Assembly (NCBI GenBank): GCA_900491605.1
Contig: UESW01003879.1
Coordinates: 1,269,593-1,333,592 of the forward strand
Direction: 5' to 3'
Source: Calamus simplicifolius
Lineage: Eukaryota > Streptophyta > Magnoliopsida > Arecales > Arecaceae
Length of the DNA stretch: 64,000 bases
The notes under the pieces were generated by a model. It was not told the origin of the DNA, made no database searches, and worked only from the letters and a program-made list of their open reading frames with translations. Positions 34,571 through 46,981 of the stretch are shown here, in pieces. Numbering within the stretch: the first letter of the stretch is position 1; every line of letters starts with the position of its first letter. A program made the translations under genes and the position numbers.

Positions 34571-35429
34571 GAATGATTAATGATTGATGTTGGGTCTCAT
34601 CGATACAGGGAATATATGTGGAGATTCAACCTCCACTCGCAGGGTTATATATAATGTATTGACCCTGCTACAAAGATTGTATATAACCATATAGTTACCA
34701 TAATATAAAGTTAAATTTAAAACTAAATTATTATTGCTATAACAATAATAATTTAAACTATTATTATTGTTATAAAACATGATACAAGAATTTTTATAAT
34801 GTAATACTCACTTGATCAACTAGTTTATGCTAAGTGTTATTTATTAAGTGAAAGCTCATGAAACATTATTATTATTATTATTATTTAAATATAGAGAAGT
34901 AAAATAAGAATTCGAGGTACAACCGTACAAGCAAGCAAAGCACCTAACTCCTTAATTAGTTAGCATCTTTAGTCTATTTTATTGGTTATGGTGATTCTCT
35001 TTATATGTTTATCAATTGCAGTAACATTGTAGTAGATGTTTATGAACATATTGTTGGCGTTAAATTGAACTATTGAATAAAAAATTAATTTTTATTTAGT
35101 TAAATAAAATGTTGGTATGTAGAGATGGTGTGTAATGATAAACGTCTTTTATGTTGGTAAAAAGTTTTAAAAGGAAAAAAAAATAGGGGAACGCCCGCGA
35201 GCGTTCTGTTCGCAGGCATTTGCGACTCACGCGTAATGAGCGTTCCGCGACGGTCGTTCATTGATTTAAATAAATAAATAAATGGATAATAGGTCTTTTA
35301 ACTCCTGGTTCACCTATTGGCAAGAGAGAAAGAGAGTGAGAAAGGACTATTCTCTAGCTACATTGGAGTTTCTTTATGCTACTTGATTTGACACTGATGA
35401 GGGATAAAATTATCATTGCATTATTGATC
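34571..35429. other. AT-rich sequence before a partial LTR
   Basis: No gene recognised. At 35190-35260 is GAACGCCCGCGAGCGTTC, an inverted repeat with 6-bp arms, within a GC-rich patch that may already belong to the U3 of the following LTR. Confidence 0.4.
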
Positions 35430-36320
35430 GCTCACATTGGCGATGGGATCGCGCCCAATCCAAACGCCCTGCTTGCCAGCTAGCCAGCTGGTGCGACATT
35501 CTAGCGACAAGATCAAATCATCTTTGGCAAAGTCGGGTCAACCTGACAACCCAAGCTATTTTCATACCTCGGCCAACCGAGCCAAGCCATACCTCAGCAA
35601 ACCGAGCCTTACCATACTTCGGTGGACCAAGCCATTCTCTGTGCCTCGACCCGATCGAGTCACTCAGACACCTACCTCCGCGGAACCATTATGACCAAAC
35701 CACAGCGTTCAAAATACCTCTGCGGAATCCGGTGCATAAGGATTCGAATCAACTATAACTGAATAAGATTCCAGGCGGCGAATCATGCCCAGAGATGGCC
35801 TAGGACCCGCAAGAGTGGCCTAGGTCCATGTGATAATTAAACCTCATGGCACCAACTAGCTCTCCCAGCCATCGATCCTCTAACTGACAAGATACGGATC
35901 CCGCTGGCCTCATAACAAACTTGATTCGAATCCTAACAGTTTTCAGACCTCATCCAGAGCACGTCCAAGGAATCAGGTGATCGCCTATAAATACCACCAC
36001 CCTCAAGCCTTTCAGGTATGGCCATTCTATGCCCATTTTTTACACAGATCTTACACTGGCTCTCATTCTCCATTGAAGCTCTCCCCTGAGCTCGAAGCTC
36101 TGGCCAAAAAGGGGAACTCCTCTGTGAGAGTCTTCTCCACACATCTGCTTGCTGTGAATCTCCAGACTTGGGCATCGGAGGGTCCTCCGTAGAGGGCAAC
36201 CCCCACAGCACCCTTTGCGCATGGACTGTCTTGCAGGTTCCACCTCGAAGTAGCGGGATCGGCGTCCGAATCAGAAGCCAGAAGTGCACCCGAGTCGGAG
36301 AATGGATTTCCGCAGCAACA
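35430..36320 (+). repeat. LTR of a second Tat-type element (Tat-2), left end uncertain
   Basis: Ends GCAGCAACA at 36320, immediately before a Tat-type primer site. Contains CCTATAAATACC at about 35990 as a core promoter. Carries dispersed CTCGGccaaCCGAG-type inverted motifs (35570-35640) resembling those of the following array. The left boundary cannot be set because no second copy is in the window. Confidence 0.6.
35988..35997 (+). promoter_or_regulatory. Tat-2 LTR TATA box
   Basis: CTATAAATAC within the LTR, about 330 bp before its end, a typical distance for U3/R. Confidence 0.55.
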
Positions 36321-36339
36321 GATTGGCGCTAGAGAAAGG
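36321..36339 (+). promoter_or_regulatory. Tat-2 primer binding site
   Basis: GATTGGCGCTAGAGAAAGG follows the LTR end and parallels the Tat-1 site. Confidence 0.65.
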
Positions 36340-36403
36340 GTCTCAAGTCCTATAAACTTGTGATCTAGGAGACAAGACTCGAACCAAAGAAAAGCATCCT
36401 CTA

Positions 36404-36995
36404 ATGGCCAATTGGAAGAGAGCTACATCTGAAGCTCAAGATCAGCCTGCCTCTTAAAGGCCTGATCCGATCAGCGGTGCAGCACCTCCGCTACCACCGC
36501 CAGCTGAAACTCCTTCGCAACCAGCAACGGCGGTAACCCTGGACCAGTTGCCGCTCTGGTTCAGCAGGTCCAAGAATTGACCTAGTCCATCCAGGGATTC
36601 CAGGCAATCCCTGGAGCTGCTGTCCCTGTTTCTCAGCCTTATGAGGAGGCCGCTGCCCTTGCCTCGCCAGCGGTCTCTTCCTCCGACCCGCCTGAGGCGA
36701 CGGATCACGGTCACTGGCCCACAAAGATGAAGCCATTGCTATGATGAGCTGGAGGGAAGAGCCCGCTTAGGTCCATGTGGTTTCGCTCCCCTTCCCCGGA
36801 GTCTTTCCAGGATTTGACACCGCTGCCATCTTCTCCTTGCCCAATCCCTTATACAACTTTGGATGAAGGGATCATACAACAGATGCAGGAGATGCGGCGA
36901 GAATGGCGTCGGGAACTAGGCGCCGCCAAGCAAGCTCCTCCATTCCAGCTGAAGGCGGAGTGGGGCATCCCCTTCTCCGGGAGGATCATAGGGGG
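36404..36995 (+). pseudogene. Tat-2 gag, N-terminal fragment
   Basis: The ATG at 36404 opens a frame that stops within about 17 codons; later parts (QQMQEMRREWRREL, then KAEWGIPFSGRI) lie in other frames. The Gln/Pro-rich start, the helix, and the block with IPFS before the array resemble gag leaders of Tat elements. The coding region ends where the tandem array starts. Confidence 0.5.
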
Positions 36996-38569
36996 AGTAA
37001 TTTATTATTTGGAAGCCTCGGTTACAACCGATTGGCATATTTGGAAGCCTCGGTTACAACCGATTGGCATATTTGGAAGGCTCGGCAACACCGAGTAATT
37101 TATTATTTAGAAGCTTCGGTTACAACCGAGTAGCATCTTGGGAAGGCTCGGTAACAATGAGTAATTTATTATTTGGAAGCTTCGATTACAACCGAGTAGC
37201 ATCTTGGGAAGGCTCAGCAATACCGAGTAATTTATTATTTGAAGGCTCGGCAACACTGAGTAATTTATTATTTAGAAGCCTCGGTTACAACCGAGTAGCG
37301 ATCTCTGTACCTTGCCAACGCCAAGTAAAATATAATCTTGAAGGCTCAGCTACAGCCGAGTAACGATCTCCATACCTTCGCAGTGCCAAGTAAAATATAA
37401 TCTTGAAGGCTCGGCTACAACCGAGTAACGATCTCCATACCTTGGCAGCACCAAGCAATTTATTATTTGAAGGCTCGGTAATAACGAATAATTTATTATT
37501 TGAAGGCTCGGCAACACCGAGTAATTTATTATTTGAAGGCTCGGCAACACTGAGTAATTTATTATTTGGAAGCCTCAGTTACAACCGAGTAGCATCTTGG
37601 GAAGGCTCGGTAACACCGAGTAATTTATTATTTAGAAGCCTCAGTTACAACCGAGTAGCATCTTGGGAAGGCTCGGCAACACCAAGTAATTTATTATTTG
37701 AAGGCTCGGAAACACAGTAATTTATTATTTGGAAGCCTCAGTTACAACCGAGTAGCGATCTTCGTACCTTGGTAGCGCCAAGTAAAATATAATGTTGAAG
37801 GCTTGGCTACAGCCGAGTAACGATCTTCGTACCTTCGCAGTGCCAAGTAAAATATAATCTTGAAGGTTCGGCTACAACCGAGTAACGATCTCCATACCTT
37901 GGCAGCGCTAAGTAATTTATTATTTGAAGGCTCGACAACAACGAGTAATTTATTATTTGAAGGCTCGCCGAGTAATTTATTATTTGAAGGCTCGCCGAGT
38001 AATTTATTATTTGGAAGCGTCGGTTACAACCGAATAACATCTTGGGAAGGCTCGGCAACATCGAGTAATTTATTATTTGGAAGCCTCAGTTACAACCGAG
38101 TAGCATCAAGGTTCGGCAACTCTGAGTAATTTATTATTTGAAGGCTCGGCAACACCGAGTAATTTATTATTTGAAGGCTCGGCAACACCAAGTAATTTAT
38201 TATTTGGAAGCCTCGGTTACAACCGAGTAATATTCTCGGAAAGCTCGGCAACAACCGAGTAATAAATCTCTTAAAGGCTCGGCTACAACCTAGTAATAAA
38301 TTTCTTCAAGGCTCGGCTACATCCGAGTAGCGATCTCCGTACCTTAGCAGCGCCAAATAAAATATAATCTCTCCGTACCTTAGCAGCGCCAAGTAAAATA
38401 TAATCTCTTGAAGCCTCGGCCAAGCCGAGTAGCGATCTTCGTACCTTGGCAGCGCCAAGTAATTTATTATTTGAAGGCTCGGCAACACCGAGTAATTTAT
38501 TATTTGAAGGCTCGGCAATACCGAGTAATTTATTATTTGAAGGCTTGGCCACGCCAAGTAATTTATTAT

Positions 38570-38757
38570 TTGAAGGATGGAAAATCTATTCCTCGGAACT
38601 CGAATGATCTCCTTGCATATCATCAATAAAAGTATGCTCTTGCTAAACTCATTTTTTGTTCGCTAAATTAAATGTAGTTTTCGAAGGCCTACAAAATTCT
38701 TATAACTCTCCTTGAAAGCTACAATGAGAAGCAGGTCATATAAATCCTTGGCCGGGC
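38570..38757. repeat. non-tandem block within array, copy 1
   Basis: GAAGGATGGAAAATCTATTC through GAGAAGCAGGTCATATAAATCC; nearly identical to 39825-40011 apart from small indels. It shows that a segment of about 1.25 kb was duplicated as a whole. Confidence 0.85.
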
Positions 38758-39824
38758 CGAGCGATCTCCGTACCTTGGTAGCGCCAAGTAAAATATAATA
38801 TTGAAGGCTTGGCAACAACCGATTAATAAATTTCTTGAAGGCTCGGCAACAACTAAGTAACAAATTTCTTGAAGTCTCGGCAACAACCGAGTAACAAATT
38901 TCTTGAAAGCTCGGCAACAACCGAGTAATAAATCTCTTGAAGGCTCGGCAACAACCGAGTAATAAATATCTTGAAGGCTCGGCTACAACCGAGTAATGAT
39001 TTCCGTATCTTGGCAGCACCAAGTAAAATATAATCTTGAAAGCTCGGCTACAACCGAGTAACGATCTTCATACCTTGGCAGCACCAAGTAAAATATAATC
39101 TTGAAGGCTCGACTACAACCGAGTAACGATCTCCATACCTTGGCAGCGCCAAGTAAAATATAATCTTGAAGGCTCGGCCACAACCGAGTAACGATCTCCG
39201 TACCTTTGCAGCGCCAAGTAAAATATAATCTTGAAGGCTCGGCTACAACTGAGTAACAATCTCCATATCTTGGTAGTGCCAAGTAATTTATTATTTGAAG
39301 GCTCGGCAACACCGAGTAATTTATTATCTGAAGGTTCGACAACACTGAGTAATTTATTATTTGGAAGCCTCGGTTACAACCGAGTAATATCTTGGGAAGG
39401 CTTGGCAACACCGAGTAATTTATTATTTGGAAGCCTCGGTTACAATCGAGCTCAACAACTCCAAGTAATTTATTATTTGAAGGCTCGGCAACACCAAGTA
39501 ATTTATTATTTGGAAGCCTCTGTTACAACCGAGTAACATTCTGAAAAATCTCGGTAACAACCGAGTAATAAATCTCTTGAAGGCTTGGCTACAACCTAGT
39601 AATAAATTTCTTGAATCTCCGTACCTTGGCAATGCCAAGTAAAATATAATCTCTGGAAGCCTTGGCCAAGCCGAGTAGCGATCTCTGTACTTTGGTAGCA
39701 CCAAGTAATTTATTATTTGAAGGCTCGGCAACACCGAGTAATTTATTATTTGAAGGCTCTGCAACACCGAGTAATTTATTATTTGAAGGCTTTGCCACGC
39801 CAAGTAATTTATTATTTGAAGGAT

Positions 39825-40011
39825 GGAAAATCTATTCCTCAGATGTGGAACTCGAATGATCTCTGTGCATATTATCAATAAAAGTATGCTCTTGCTAAAC
39901 TCATTTTTTTTTCGCTAAATTAAATCTAGTTTTTGAAGGCCTGCAAAATTCTTATAACTCTCCTTGAAAGCTACAATGAGAAGCAGGTCATATAAATCCT
40001 CGGCCGGGCCG
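39825..40011. repeat. non-tandem block within array, copy 2
   Basis: Near-copy of 38570-38757, including the TGCTCTTGCTAAACTCATTT segment. Confidence 0.85.
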
Positions 40012-40417
40012 AGCGATCTTCGTACCTTGGCAGCGCCAAGTAAAATATTATATTGAAGGCTCGGCAACAACCGAGTAATAAATTTCTTGAAGGCTCGACA
40101 GCAACCAAGTAACAAATTTCTTGAAGGCTCGGCAATAATCGACTAATAAATTTCTTTAAGGCTCGGCAACAACAGAGTAACAATTTTTTTGAAAGCTCGG
40201 CAACAACCGAGTAATAAATCTCTTGAAGGCTCGGCTACAACCGAGTAACGATCTCCGTACCTTGGTAGTGCCAAGTAAAATATAATCTTGAAGGCTTGGC
40301 TACAACCGAGTAACGATCTCCATACCTTGGCAGCGCCAAGTAATTTATTATTTGAAGGCTCGACAACAACGAGTAATTTATTATTTGAAGGCTCGCCGAG
40401 TAATTTATTATTTGGAA

Positions 40418-41461
40418 GGTTAGAGGAAAACTGATTCACCTTACATTTCACAAATTAGGAAATCTCTTGAACATCCCAATTACTGGATTAGCTGCTGATG
40501 TGCACAGTGAGAGATCAGCTGCCCTATCAAGGATGTTAGGGAGAGAGGTTACTGAATTTGAGAAAATTAGGGCTAATCAGTTGCCCTTGGAATTAAGGTT
40601 GTTATACAACATTTGTAGCAGAATTCTGTTTCCGAAGACCGGATGTTTTGAGTATGTCTCCGAGCGGGACATTATTGTGATGGATAGTGTATTGACCGGT
40701 CAGCCCATTAATCTAGCTGCTATGATGGTATTTTATATGGCCGAGGCTAGAGGAAGGAGAAGATCGTCACTACCCTACGACATGATCTTAACGATGGTAT
40801 TCAGAAGCCAAGGGGTTGTAATTTTGGATAATGAACCCTCCAAGAACCTGAGACACACTGATTATTATAGCTTGGCCACTTTACACCGAATGGGATTTGT
40901 TAAAATTAATGGTCAGTGGGAAAGGAAAGGGAACTTGGATGAGAGAGTCCCCGAGCCTAGACATTCTGTATCTTGTGAGGCTGGTCCGTCTATAAGGATT
41001 CCATCTCCACATCCTAGTAGTCCTGCTCCTGCTCCTGTCCCAGTACCAGTGATTCCATCTACTTCATCTACTTCTTCAGTCGGATTTTCAAACCTTCAGT
41101 TAGAGCAACTTAGAAATCTTCTTGCTGCTCAGAAGGAAGGATTAAAAACTGAGTTTGACATCAAATTCATGAATCTTAAAGAAACTCTTTATTCATTAGA
41201 TGATCGGATTGCCAAATTGAACAACTCTTAGCTCTTCTACTGTATCTTTAAGTGGTGATTTGAAGAACATCTTTGAAGAACTTAAAAGACATTTATGGAG
41301 ATTCTGAAATCTATTCAAAGTGCAATGCTGAGTTACAAGATAAAATTATCACTGCTTGTACTTTTGTTGATGAAAGACTAAAAGACTACGTCAAGATTCA
41401 GTCTGAAGGAATGCAGAAAATTGTAGACCATTTAACAAGGATTATTAGAACTAATTTTTGA
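40418..41461 (+). pseudogene. Sirevirus 3' internal gene: putative plant transposon protein domain (Transposase_32)
   Basis: The frame is open from the junction with the array at about 40418 (RGKLIHLTFHKLGNLLNIPI) to a TAA at 41229-41231; the upstream part is missing. The region LRLLYNICSRILFPKTGCF, YVSERDIIVMDSVLTGQPIN and SLPYDMILTMVF fits the Pfam putative plant transposon protein family (PF20167), of unknown function. It often lies between pol and the 3' LTR of Sireviruses, where an envelope-like frame may occur. A Ser/Pro-rich hinge (SSPAPAPVPVPVIPSTSS) and a coiled-coil-like tail follow. A further short frame (41273-41461) continues the tail after the stop. Confidence 0.7.
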
Positions 41462-41674
41462 TCTTCATGTAATGATGTAATGAATTCTGATGTAATGGAA
41501 ATACAATCTTGATGTAATGAAAGTTTAATTTTGATATAATGAAAGTTTTTGTATGATGATGTGCAGTTTAATGTAATGTCAAAGTTCAGTTCCATTTTGT
41601 AATACTTTTGATGTAATGAAATTACCTTTTGATCTATCAATTTTATCTTATGACTTAACTTCTTTTTGTTGATT

Positions 41675-41965
41675 ACAAAAAAGGGGAGAAAGTTATGTCG
41701 TATATGCATTGATTAGCAATTGATTGGAATTCAATTAAAGCTTAGTTGATTGATTAATTGGAGAAAGTTATGTTGTATATGCATTGATTAGTTATGCTTT
41801 AATTAGCATTTATTTAATTCAACAGAACAATTGATTATTTGAACTTCATAGGGGAGCTACCTTATTCAGGGGAGCTTACTTATGAGGATCACTCTCTTAA
41901 AAAATTGAATTTAAAAATACTATGCATATACTCAATGTTTTTATAATCATCAAAAAGGGGAAGAT
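41675..41965 (+). promoter_or_regulatory. Sirevirus polypurine tracts
   Basis: AAAAAAGGGGAGAAAG at about 41677 and AAAAAGGGGAAGAT at 41952-41965 directly before the LTR. Multiple well-conserved polypurine tracts are a known Sirevirus trait. Near-repeat sequence TATGCATTGATTAG occurs twice in between. Confidence 0.75.
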
Positions 41966-43459
41966 TGTTGACCCAATTATTAATTTTGATGATTAATAAA
42001 GGAATTGAGTATATTTATTTGATTACTAATGGATTTGAGAAGTGTTTCAGGAGTTAAAATTATTTGATCAATTTAAATGAATTAAGAAACATGTTTTGAA
42101 TCAAATGCAAAACTTCAATTTCAAAGTTTCTGAACCTGGAGTCGACACTTAGATTTCCTGGAGCCGACCCCATGGCCATTCAAATTTTATTCTGATTTTT
42201 GATACGGTCCGGAGCCGACACCCAGAGTTTCGGAGCCGACACCCAGAGTTTCGGAGTCGACACTTACAGTGTCTGGAGCCGACTCCGATGCAGGAACAGA
42301 ACGTTAATTTTTTGAGCATCCTAGCTGACACACACAGTATTCGGGAGCCGACACCTGGCGATGGCAAGCCGACACTTACTTTTTTGGAGCCGACTCCTCA
42401 ACGAACTCGAAAATTTCTATTTTTGGAAAAACGACCTGAAGCCGACACCTAAAAAGTTGGAGCCGACTCCAACCTGACTGGAACAAAAATTTAAATTGCC
42501 AAATCAGCTCTAACGATAATATTTTCTTTTTACCTAATTTCTAATGGATATATTTTATTTACAGGTACATTCCAACGGCTAGTTTCCTTCCTAAAACGGA
42601 TTAAAAGAAATCTATAAAAAGGGGAAAACACCCGTTTGAAAAAAAGAAGACTGAAAATAGACAAAAATTTTAAATCAAAAATCTGAGAAAGCCTGAGCCT
42701 GAATCTCAAGAGAAAAGCATTCAAACTCAAATCCTTCCACTCCAAAAAGCTCAAAGAGGAATCCAAGGCGCTCAAATCAAAAAATCGGTGGATTTCCCAA
42801 ATTGAAGAAAAAGCTCTGTTTCTTCCATTTCCAATCTTCTCAACTGCAACGACTGTGAGGGATTAAAGCTGAGGCTTGATTCATCATTCCAAAGGGAAAG
42901 AAGAAGAAGAAAAGAAAAAAGAAAAGCTCAAATTCAATCATCTCTAAACAGGCTTTTCTAAACTTGTTTACTTTATTTTGAATATTTGCTCAACTAAGGA
43001 GCTGTGAATCATTGTAAAACATTCTTATATCTGTTTGTGCTAGTTCTATCAAGAGGATTGAACTAGTGGAGATTGTTAACCTCGGGTCAAGCTAGATTAG
43101 CTTGAGTTTAGGGTTTTGTGCTGGTGAGCCCGGAAAACCGGCTGGGTTCGTTGTGATCCCGGAGGAAAAATAACAAGTTATAAGTTGTGCTCTTGTAAAA
43201 CAACTCGGCTATAATCTAGTTGGTTATAGTGTGGACCCAAGTGAATCTTGGAAGTGGACGTAGGTGTTGGATACACCGAACCACTATAAAATCCTTGTGT
43301 TTGTCGTGCATTCATTATCTCTATCTTTATCTCCTTGTTGTGCTTTATATTTGCATTGCAATTAATTTCATTTGTCTTAGAGCAGATAATTTTTTAAAGA
43401 GGTCAAATTTTTTAAAGAATCCAATTCACCCCCCTCTTGGGTTGCCATCTGGGCCAACA
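41966..43459 (+). repeat. Sirevirus LTR, 1494 bp, single copy
   Basis: Begins TGTTGACCC after a polypurine tract and ends GGGCCAACA before a tRNA-Met primer site. Its left side is the 3' internal end of an element and its right side the 5' internal start. The region 42135-42470 contains repeated GGAGCCGACACCCAGAG and GGAGCCGACTCC palindromes. CTATAAAAAGGGG at about 42613 is the likely TATA box. Confidence 0.88.
42611..42625 (+). promoter_or_regulatory. Sirevirus LTR TATA box
   Basis: TCTATAAAAAGGGGAAA lies downstream of the palindrome cluster, in the position expected for U3. Confidence 0.65.
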
Positions 43460-43475
43460 ATTGGTATCAGAGCAA
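43460..43475 (+). promoter_or_regulatory. Sirevirus primer binding site (tRNA-Met)
   Basis: ATTGGTATCAGAGCAAG directly follows the LTR. Confidence 0.9.
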
Positions 43476-43521
43476 GTGCTCATTGTTTATTTGATCACAT
43501 GATCAAGAGCTAAAGATCCAA

Positions 43522-44236
43522 ATGGCAGCTCATGTTGGATCATTTGCCGAAGGTCATTCTACGAATAGACCTCCCTTATTTAATGGTTCCAACTATTTAT
43601 ATTGGAAAGCAAGAATGAGGATATTCATTCAAGCTTCTGATTATGAATTATGGGGTGTTATAACTAATGGACCTAGTACACCCACACACACTTGTTGATG
43701 GCACTATTGTTCTGAAGCCCGAAAGGGATTGGAATGATAATGATAGAAAAATGGCACAGCTCAATGCTAAGGCCATGAATGTTTTATATTGTTCATTAGA
43801 TGCTAATGAATTTAATCGCATTTTTACATGTAATTCCGCAAAAGAGATTTGGGATAGATTAGAGGTTACCCATGAGGGTACAAACCAAGTAAAAGAATCT
43901 AAAATAAATATTCTTGTTCATAAATATGAATTATTTAGCATGGAGCAAACTGAAACTATAGCTTGCATGTACACTAGATTTACCGATATTGTGAATGATT
44001 TGAAAAATCTTGGAAAAACCTATACTAATTCTGAACTTGTTCGCAAAATTCTTAGGTCACTTCCAAGGACTTGGGAAGCAAAGATGACAGCAATCCAAGA
44101 AGCCAAGGACCTCAACACATTACCCTTGGAGGAGCTACTTGGATCCTTGATGACTCATGAGCTAACCATGAAACAACATCAAGAGGAAGAAGTCAAGAAA
44201 AAAAAGACTATAGCTCTTAAGACTGCAGAAAATTAG
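43522..44236 (+). pseudogene. Sirevirus gag, N-terminal half, frameshifted
   Basis: Starts at ATG 43522 (MAAHVGSFAEGHSTNRPPLF). Shows the Sirevirus gag wording FNGSNYLYWKARMRIFIQ, LNAKAMNVLYCSLDANEFNR, EIWDRLEVTHEGTNQVKESK and LRSLPRTWEAKMTAIQEAKD (UBN2-type domain). The frame changes by one within a short CACACACAC run at about 43681-43690, probably a slippage. A stop at 44234-44236 follows the lysine-rich stretch, and similarity ends there, so zinc knuckle, protease and pol are missing. Confidence 0.88.
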
Positions 44237-46981
44237 CCTCCTGATACAACAAGCATAGGCAAATCTGCAAAACAAATGGAGTAATTGAGATAATGGATGC
44301 ATGATCAACATGTTGGTTAATTTTAAAAGTTTCTGCTTATAATTCCACTGAGATGGCATGTAGGTATCAGCCTATCAGGCACTCACTGACCCAATATATT
44401 CAAAATCTTGGCCCATAGTGTCTCAGCCAACATAAATTAATATACCCTGAAACATAACCCAAAATGATATCAAAATATCAGCCTTAGATGTCCTAATTAG
44501 TCCGCCATTTTAAATTAACTTTAGTTATTAGATATTCAAATAATAGTGGAAATGCTAATTAGTCTCAGGTTTCCTATATTTCCCGAGATTCGTTTCTGTA
44601 AGTCCTACCATACATGTAATGACCCAGTAATATCTTGGCCCTTCCTCTTTTGGCCCACATCTCAGCCATTATAAACTTAGCTCTCAGTCCATCTTTCTCA
44701 GCCCCTCACCAAGATGGCTGACATTTCTAGATCTAAAGCCTTTGGAGCAAGCAGAGACACAAACATATCATCAAGTATGAAAATGACTAATGATAATGAA
44801 AATTCCCTGTTGCTTAGCAGAAAGATGATTGCCATTGGATTAAAAACTAAAGTGAGCCAACATAGAGGCATCAAAAGCACTATACTCTAAACTCCTCCAA
44901 TAACCATATGAACTGGGACCTACAACTGGTCAACACAGAAAAAGTGGGAGCCAGTAGAAGAATATGCAGCACTGTGTGTAAAATAAAAGTTTCCCTGGCT
45001 TGGACTTTAAGATCAATGAGTCTGGAAGCCATCGAGTTATTAAGTAGCAGAAAACACTAAATATCATAGAAGACTTATCCACCTTAAGAGGCCATACAGG
45101 AAAGTAATTGTTGATGGCCATGTTCTTGGCTAGCTTATCACAGGGGCTAGCTGTGTTTTCAGTGGCTTTGTAATAGCACCTTTAAGATGTCAGCAATAGG
45201 TTCGGTAACTACCACGGTGAGCAACAATAAGGAACTAATGATAAACTTGGCAAAAGATGGTATAGAGATGAAGAGGGGAACAATAAAGAATATGATTTCA
45301 TATCAATTTGACCACCAGTCAAACAATGCATAAGAAAGGAGGAAAGGTATTTTGGTCATGATACTGCTGAGGCATGGAAAAAAGCGATGATTGCTGCCAT
45401 TAGTCCATCATCCCCAAAAAGAACTTGTGAAAGCAATAACTTAATGCCATTAGTCCATCATCCCAAGTCTGTCACTCCCAAGATCCCAGTTAGCTGAGAC
45501 CATAATTGGTTAATGAATTTATTTTATGAAAATATCTAGTGATTTCCAACACTGTGGGCTTATCCCCTTTGTGAAATCTTGCCCACTACCTTTACTTGCA
45601 GATGGTACCACAAATTTCTGCATACAGCATTTTGCATTCATTATCTTCAGTCTCACTAAGTTCATTAACATAATTGAACTTTTCTGATATATCTATCTCC
45701 ACACGCCTAGCCATGCTTCAAGTCCTACTACGAATTTTATTCCTTTCCAAAGCACCATACTTCAGTTGTCCTGGTTGTAATTCTCTAACTTGTTTTGTCT
45801 AATGTAGCAAACATGCAGCAACTTGTGAAGATTAACTTTTGGTCTTTCTTAATCTTTTCAAAGTCTAATCATCCTCCATCTTCATGAACCTAATCTTAAT
45901 CATGATGATCAATGAACGGATGATCAGTAAAATGCATGCTCCACTGCAGTTTTGTCGTCATAATTATTGATGAGTGACAATAAAGAATTTGATAAACTTA
46001 AGCACATTTCCATCTATGATCAACCTCTTCTTCCTTAGCAGTATAGTACTAAAGTGCCATCACCAATGTTTACAACCTGGACCTTTCCCTAGAGCAAGCC
46101 CTTGGGATAGAGGTGCCAATGATTGGACTTGTCGCTGTAAGCATTTGTTGTCCACATTCAAGCATAATTTGTTCAATATTCAAGCTAGTTCCAATGCCAT
46201 CTTAAAATATCAATCGGGGTATAACTACTAAAATAGTTTATGTACACCATCTTTCACAGTGATTTAGTGCCAATACATTAATACATAAGAAAAACTTCCT
46301 AGTATAATGACTAAAATCCTTCAAAATAACAAATACCCGCTCCTATTTCCTGATCAAAGAGTAATCCCATGTGACATTAAGGCAATTGATAATCACACAC
46401 CCTTTTGTGTGAGTTTATATTCTTTTTGGTCTGTCTTTCTCTTAAAACATGTCTAAGAAGATAATGGGAGTTCATAAGTAAATATAGAGGTATTATTTAA
46501 AAGTATGCATTATCAAATGTTAAAGAATAATATTAAGATGACTATATTATACCAGGATGGGAAGTCAGCTGACTTCTTGGGAGTCACATTCATGTGATCT
46601 CATTGGAAATGGACCACTTGATCTCTCTCTATCTGCATTTGTCTGTGTCTGTATGTTTATATTACAAATTTGTGAAGTGAACATGCAAACTTCAGATATC
46701 TCAAACCTTCACCAGAACCCTTTTTTCCCTCTAACATCATGTATTATCAAAAATTGTGATCACTGAAACAAGCATTACATGTGATCCTTGAGACATCCAT
46801 ATCACATATTAAATGTTAGTATGCAATGAAAAACAACAAAGTTAACATTATCCATCTATCTACCTGATGTTATATCTGTGCCCAATTGTTACAAATATAT
46901 TGTATACTGCATCCCATCTATCTACCTGATGCAATTTGATATGGATAATGAGCAAAATAGTTAAACTAAATAAATAAAAGG
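44237..46981. other. unassigned intergenic DNA
   Basis: Balanced composition, scattered short frames of up to 85 codons, none with a recognisable domain or paired splice sites that I trust. I see no gene here. Confidence 0.5.

Larger units (their letters stand above)
36996..40417. repeat. hairpin-rich tandem array, 3.4 kb, interleaved 33-66 bp units
   Basis: Units alternate between TAATTTATTATTT linkers, AAGTAAAATATAATCTT linkers and AATAAATCTCTTGAAGG linkers. Each separates a small palindrome: CTCGGcaacaCCGAG, CTTGGcagcgCCAAG, CTCGGccaagCCGAG, CTTGGccacgCCAAG, or the longer-armed CTCGGTTACAACCGAG. Arm changes are frequently matched on both sides. Two non-repeat blocks (38570-38757 and 39825-40011) are near-copies of each other. 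No coding capacity; open frames are by-products. Confidence 0.9.

Noticed and set aside
36996..40417. CRISPR-like array
   Set aside because: Regular short palindromic repeats with spacers recall CRISPR, but linkers are themselves repeated, the source is a plant genome, and there are no cas genes.
44698..45121. Short minus-strand frames in the unassigned region
   Set aside because: About 60 codons each, no domain, no splice partners, typical of chance.
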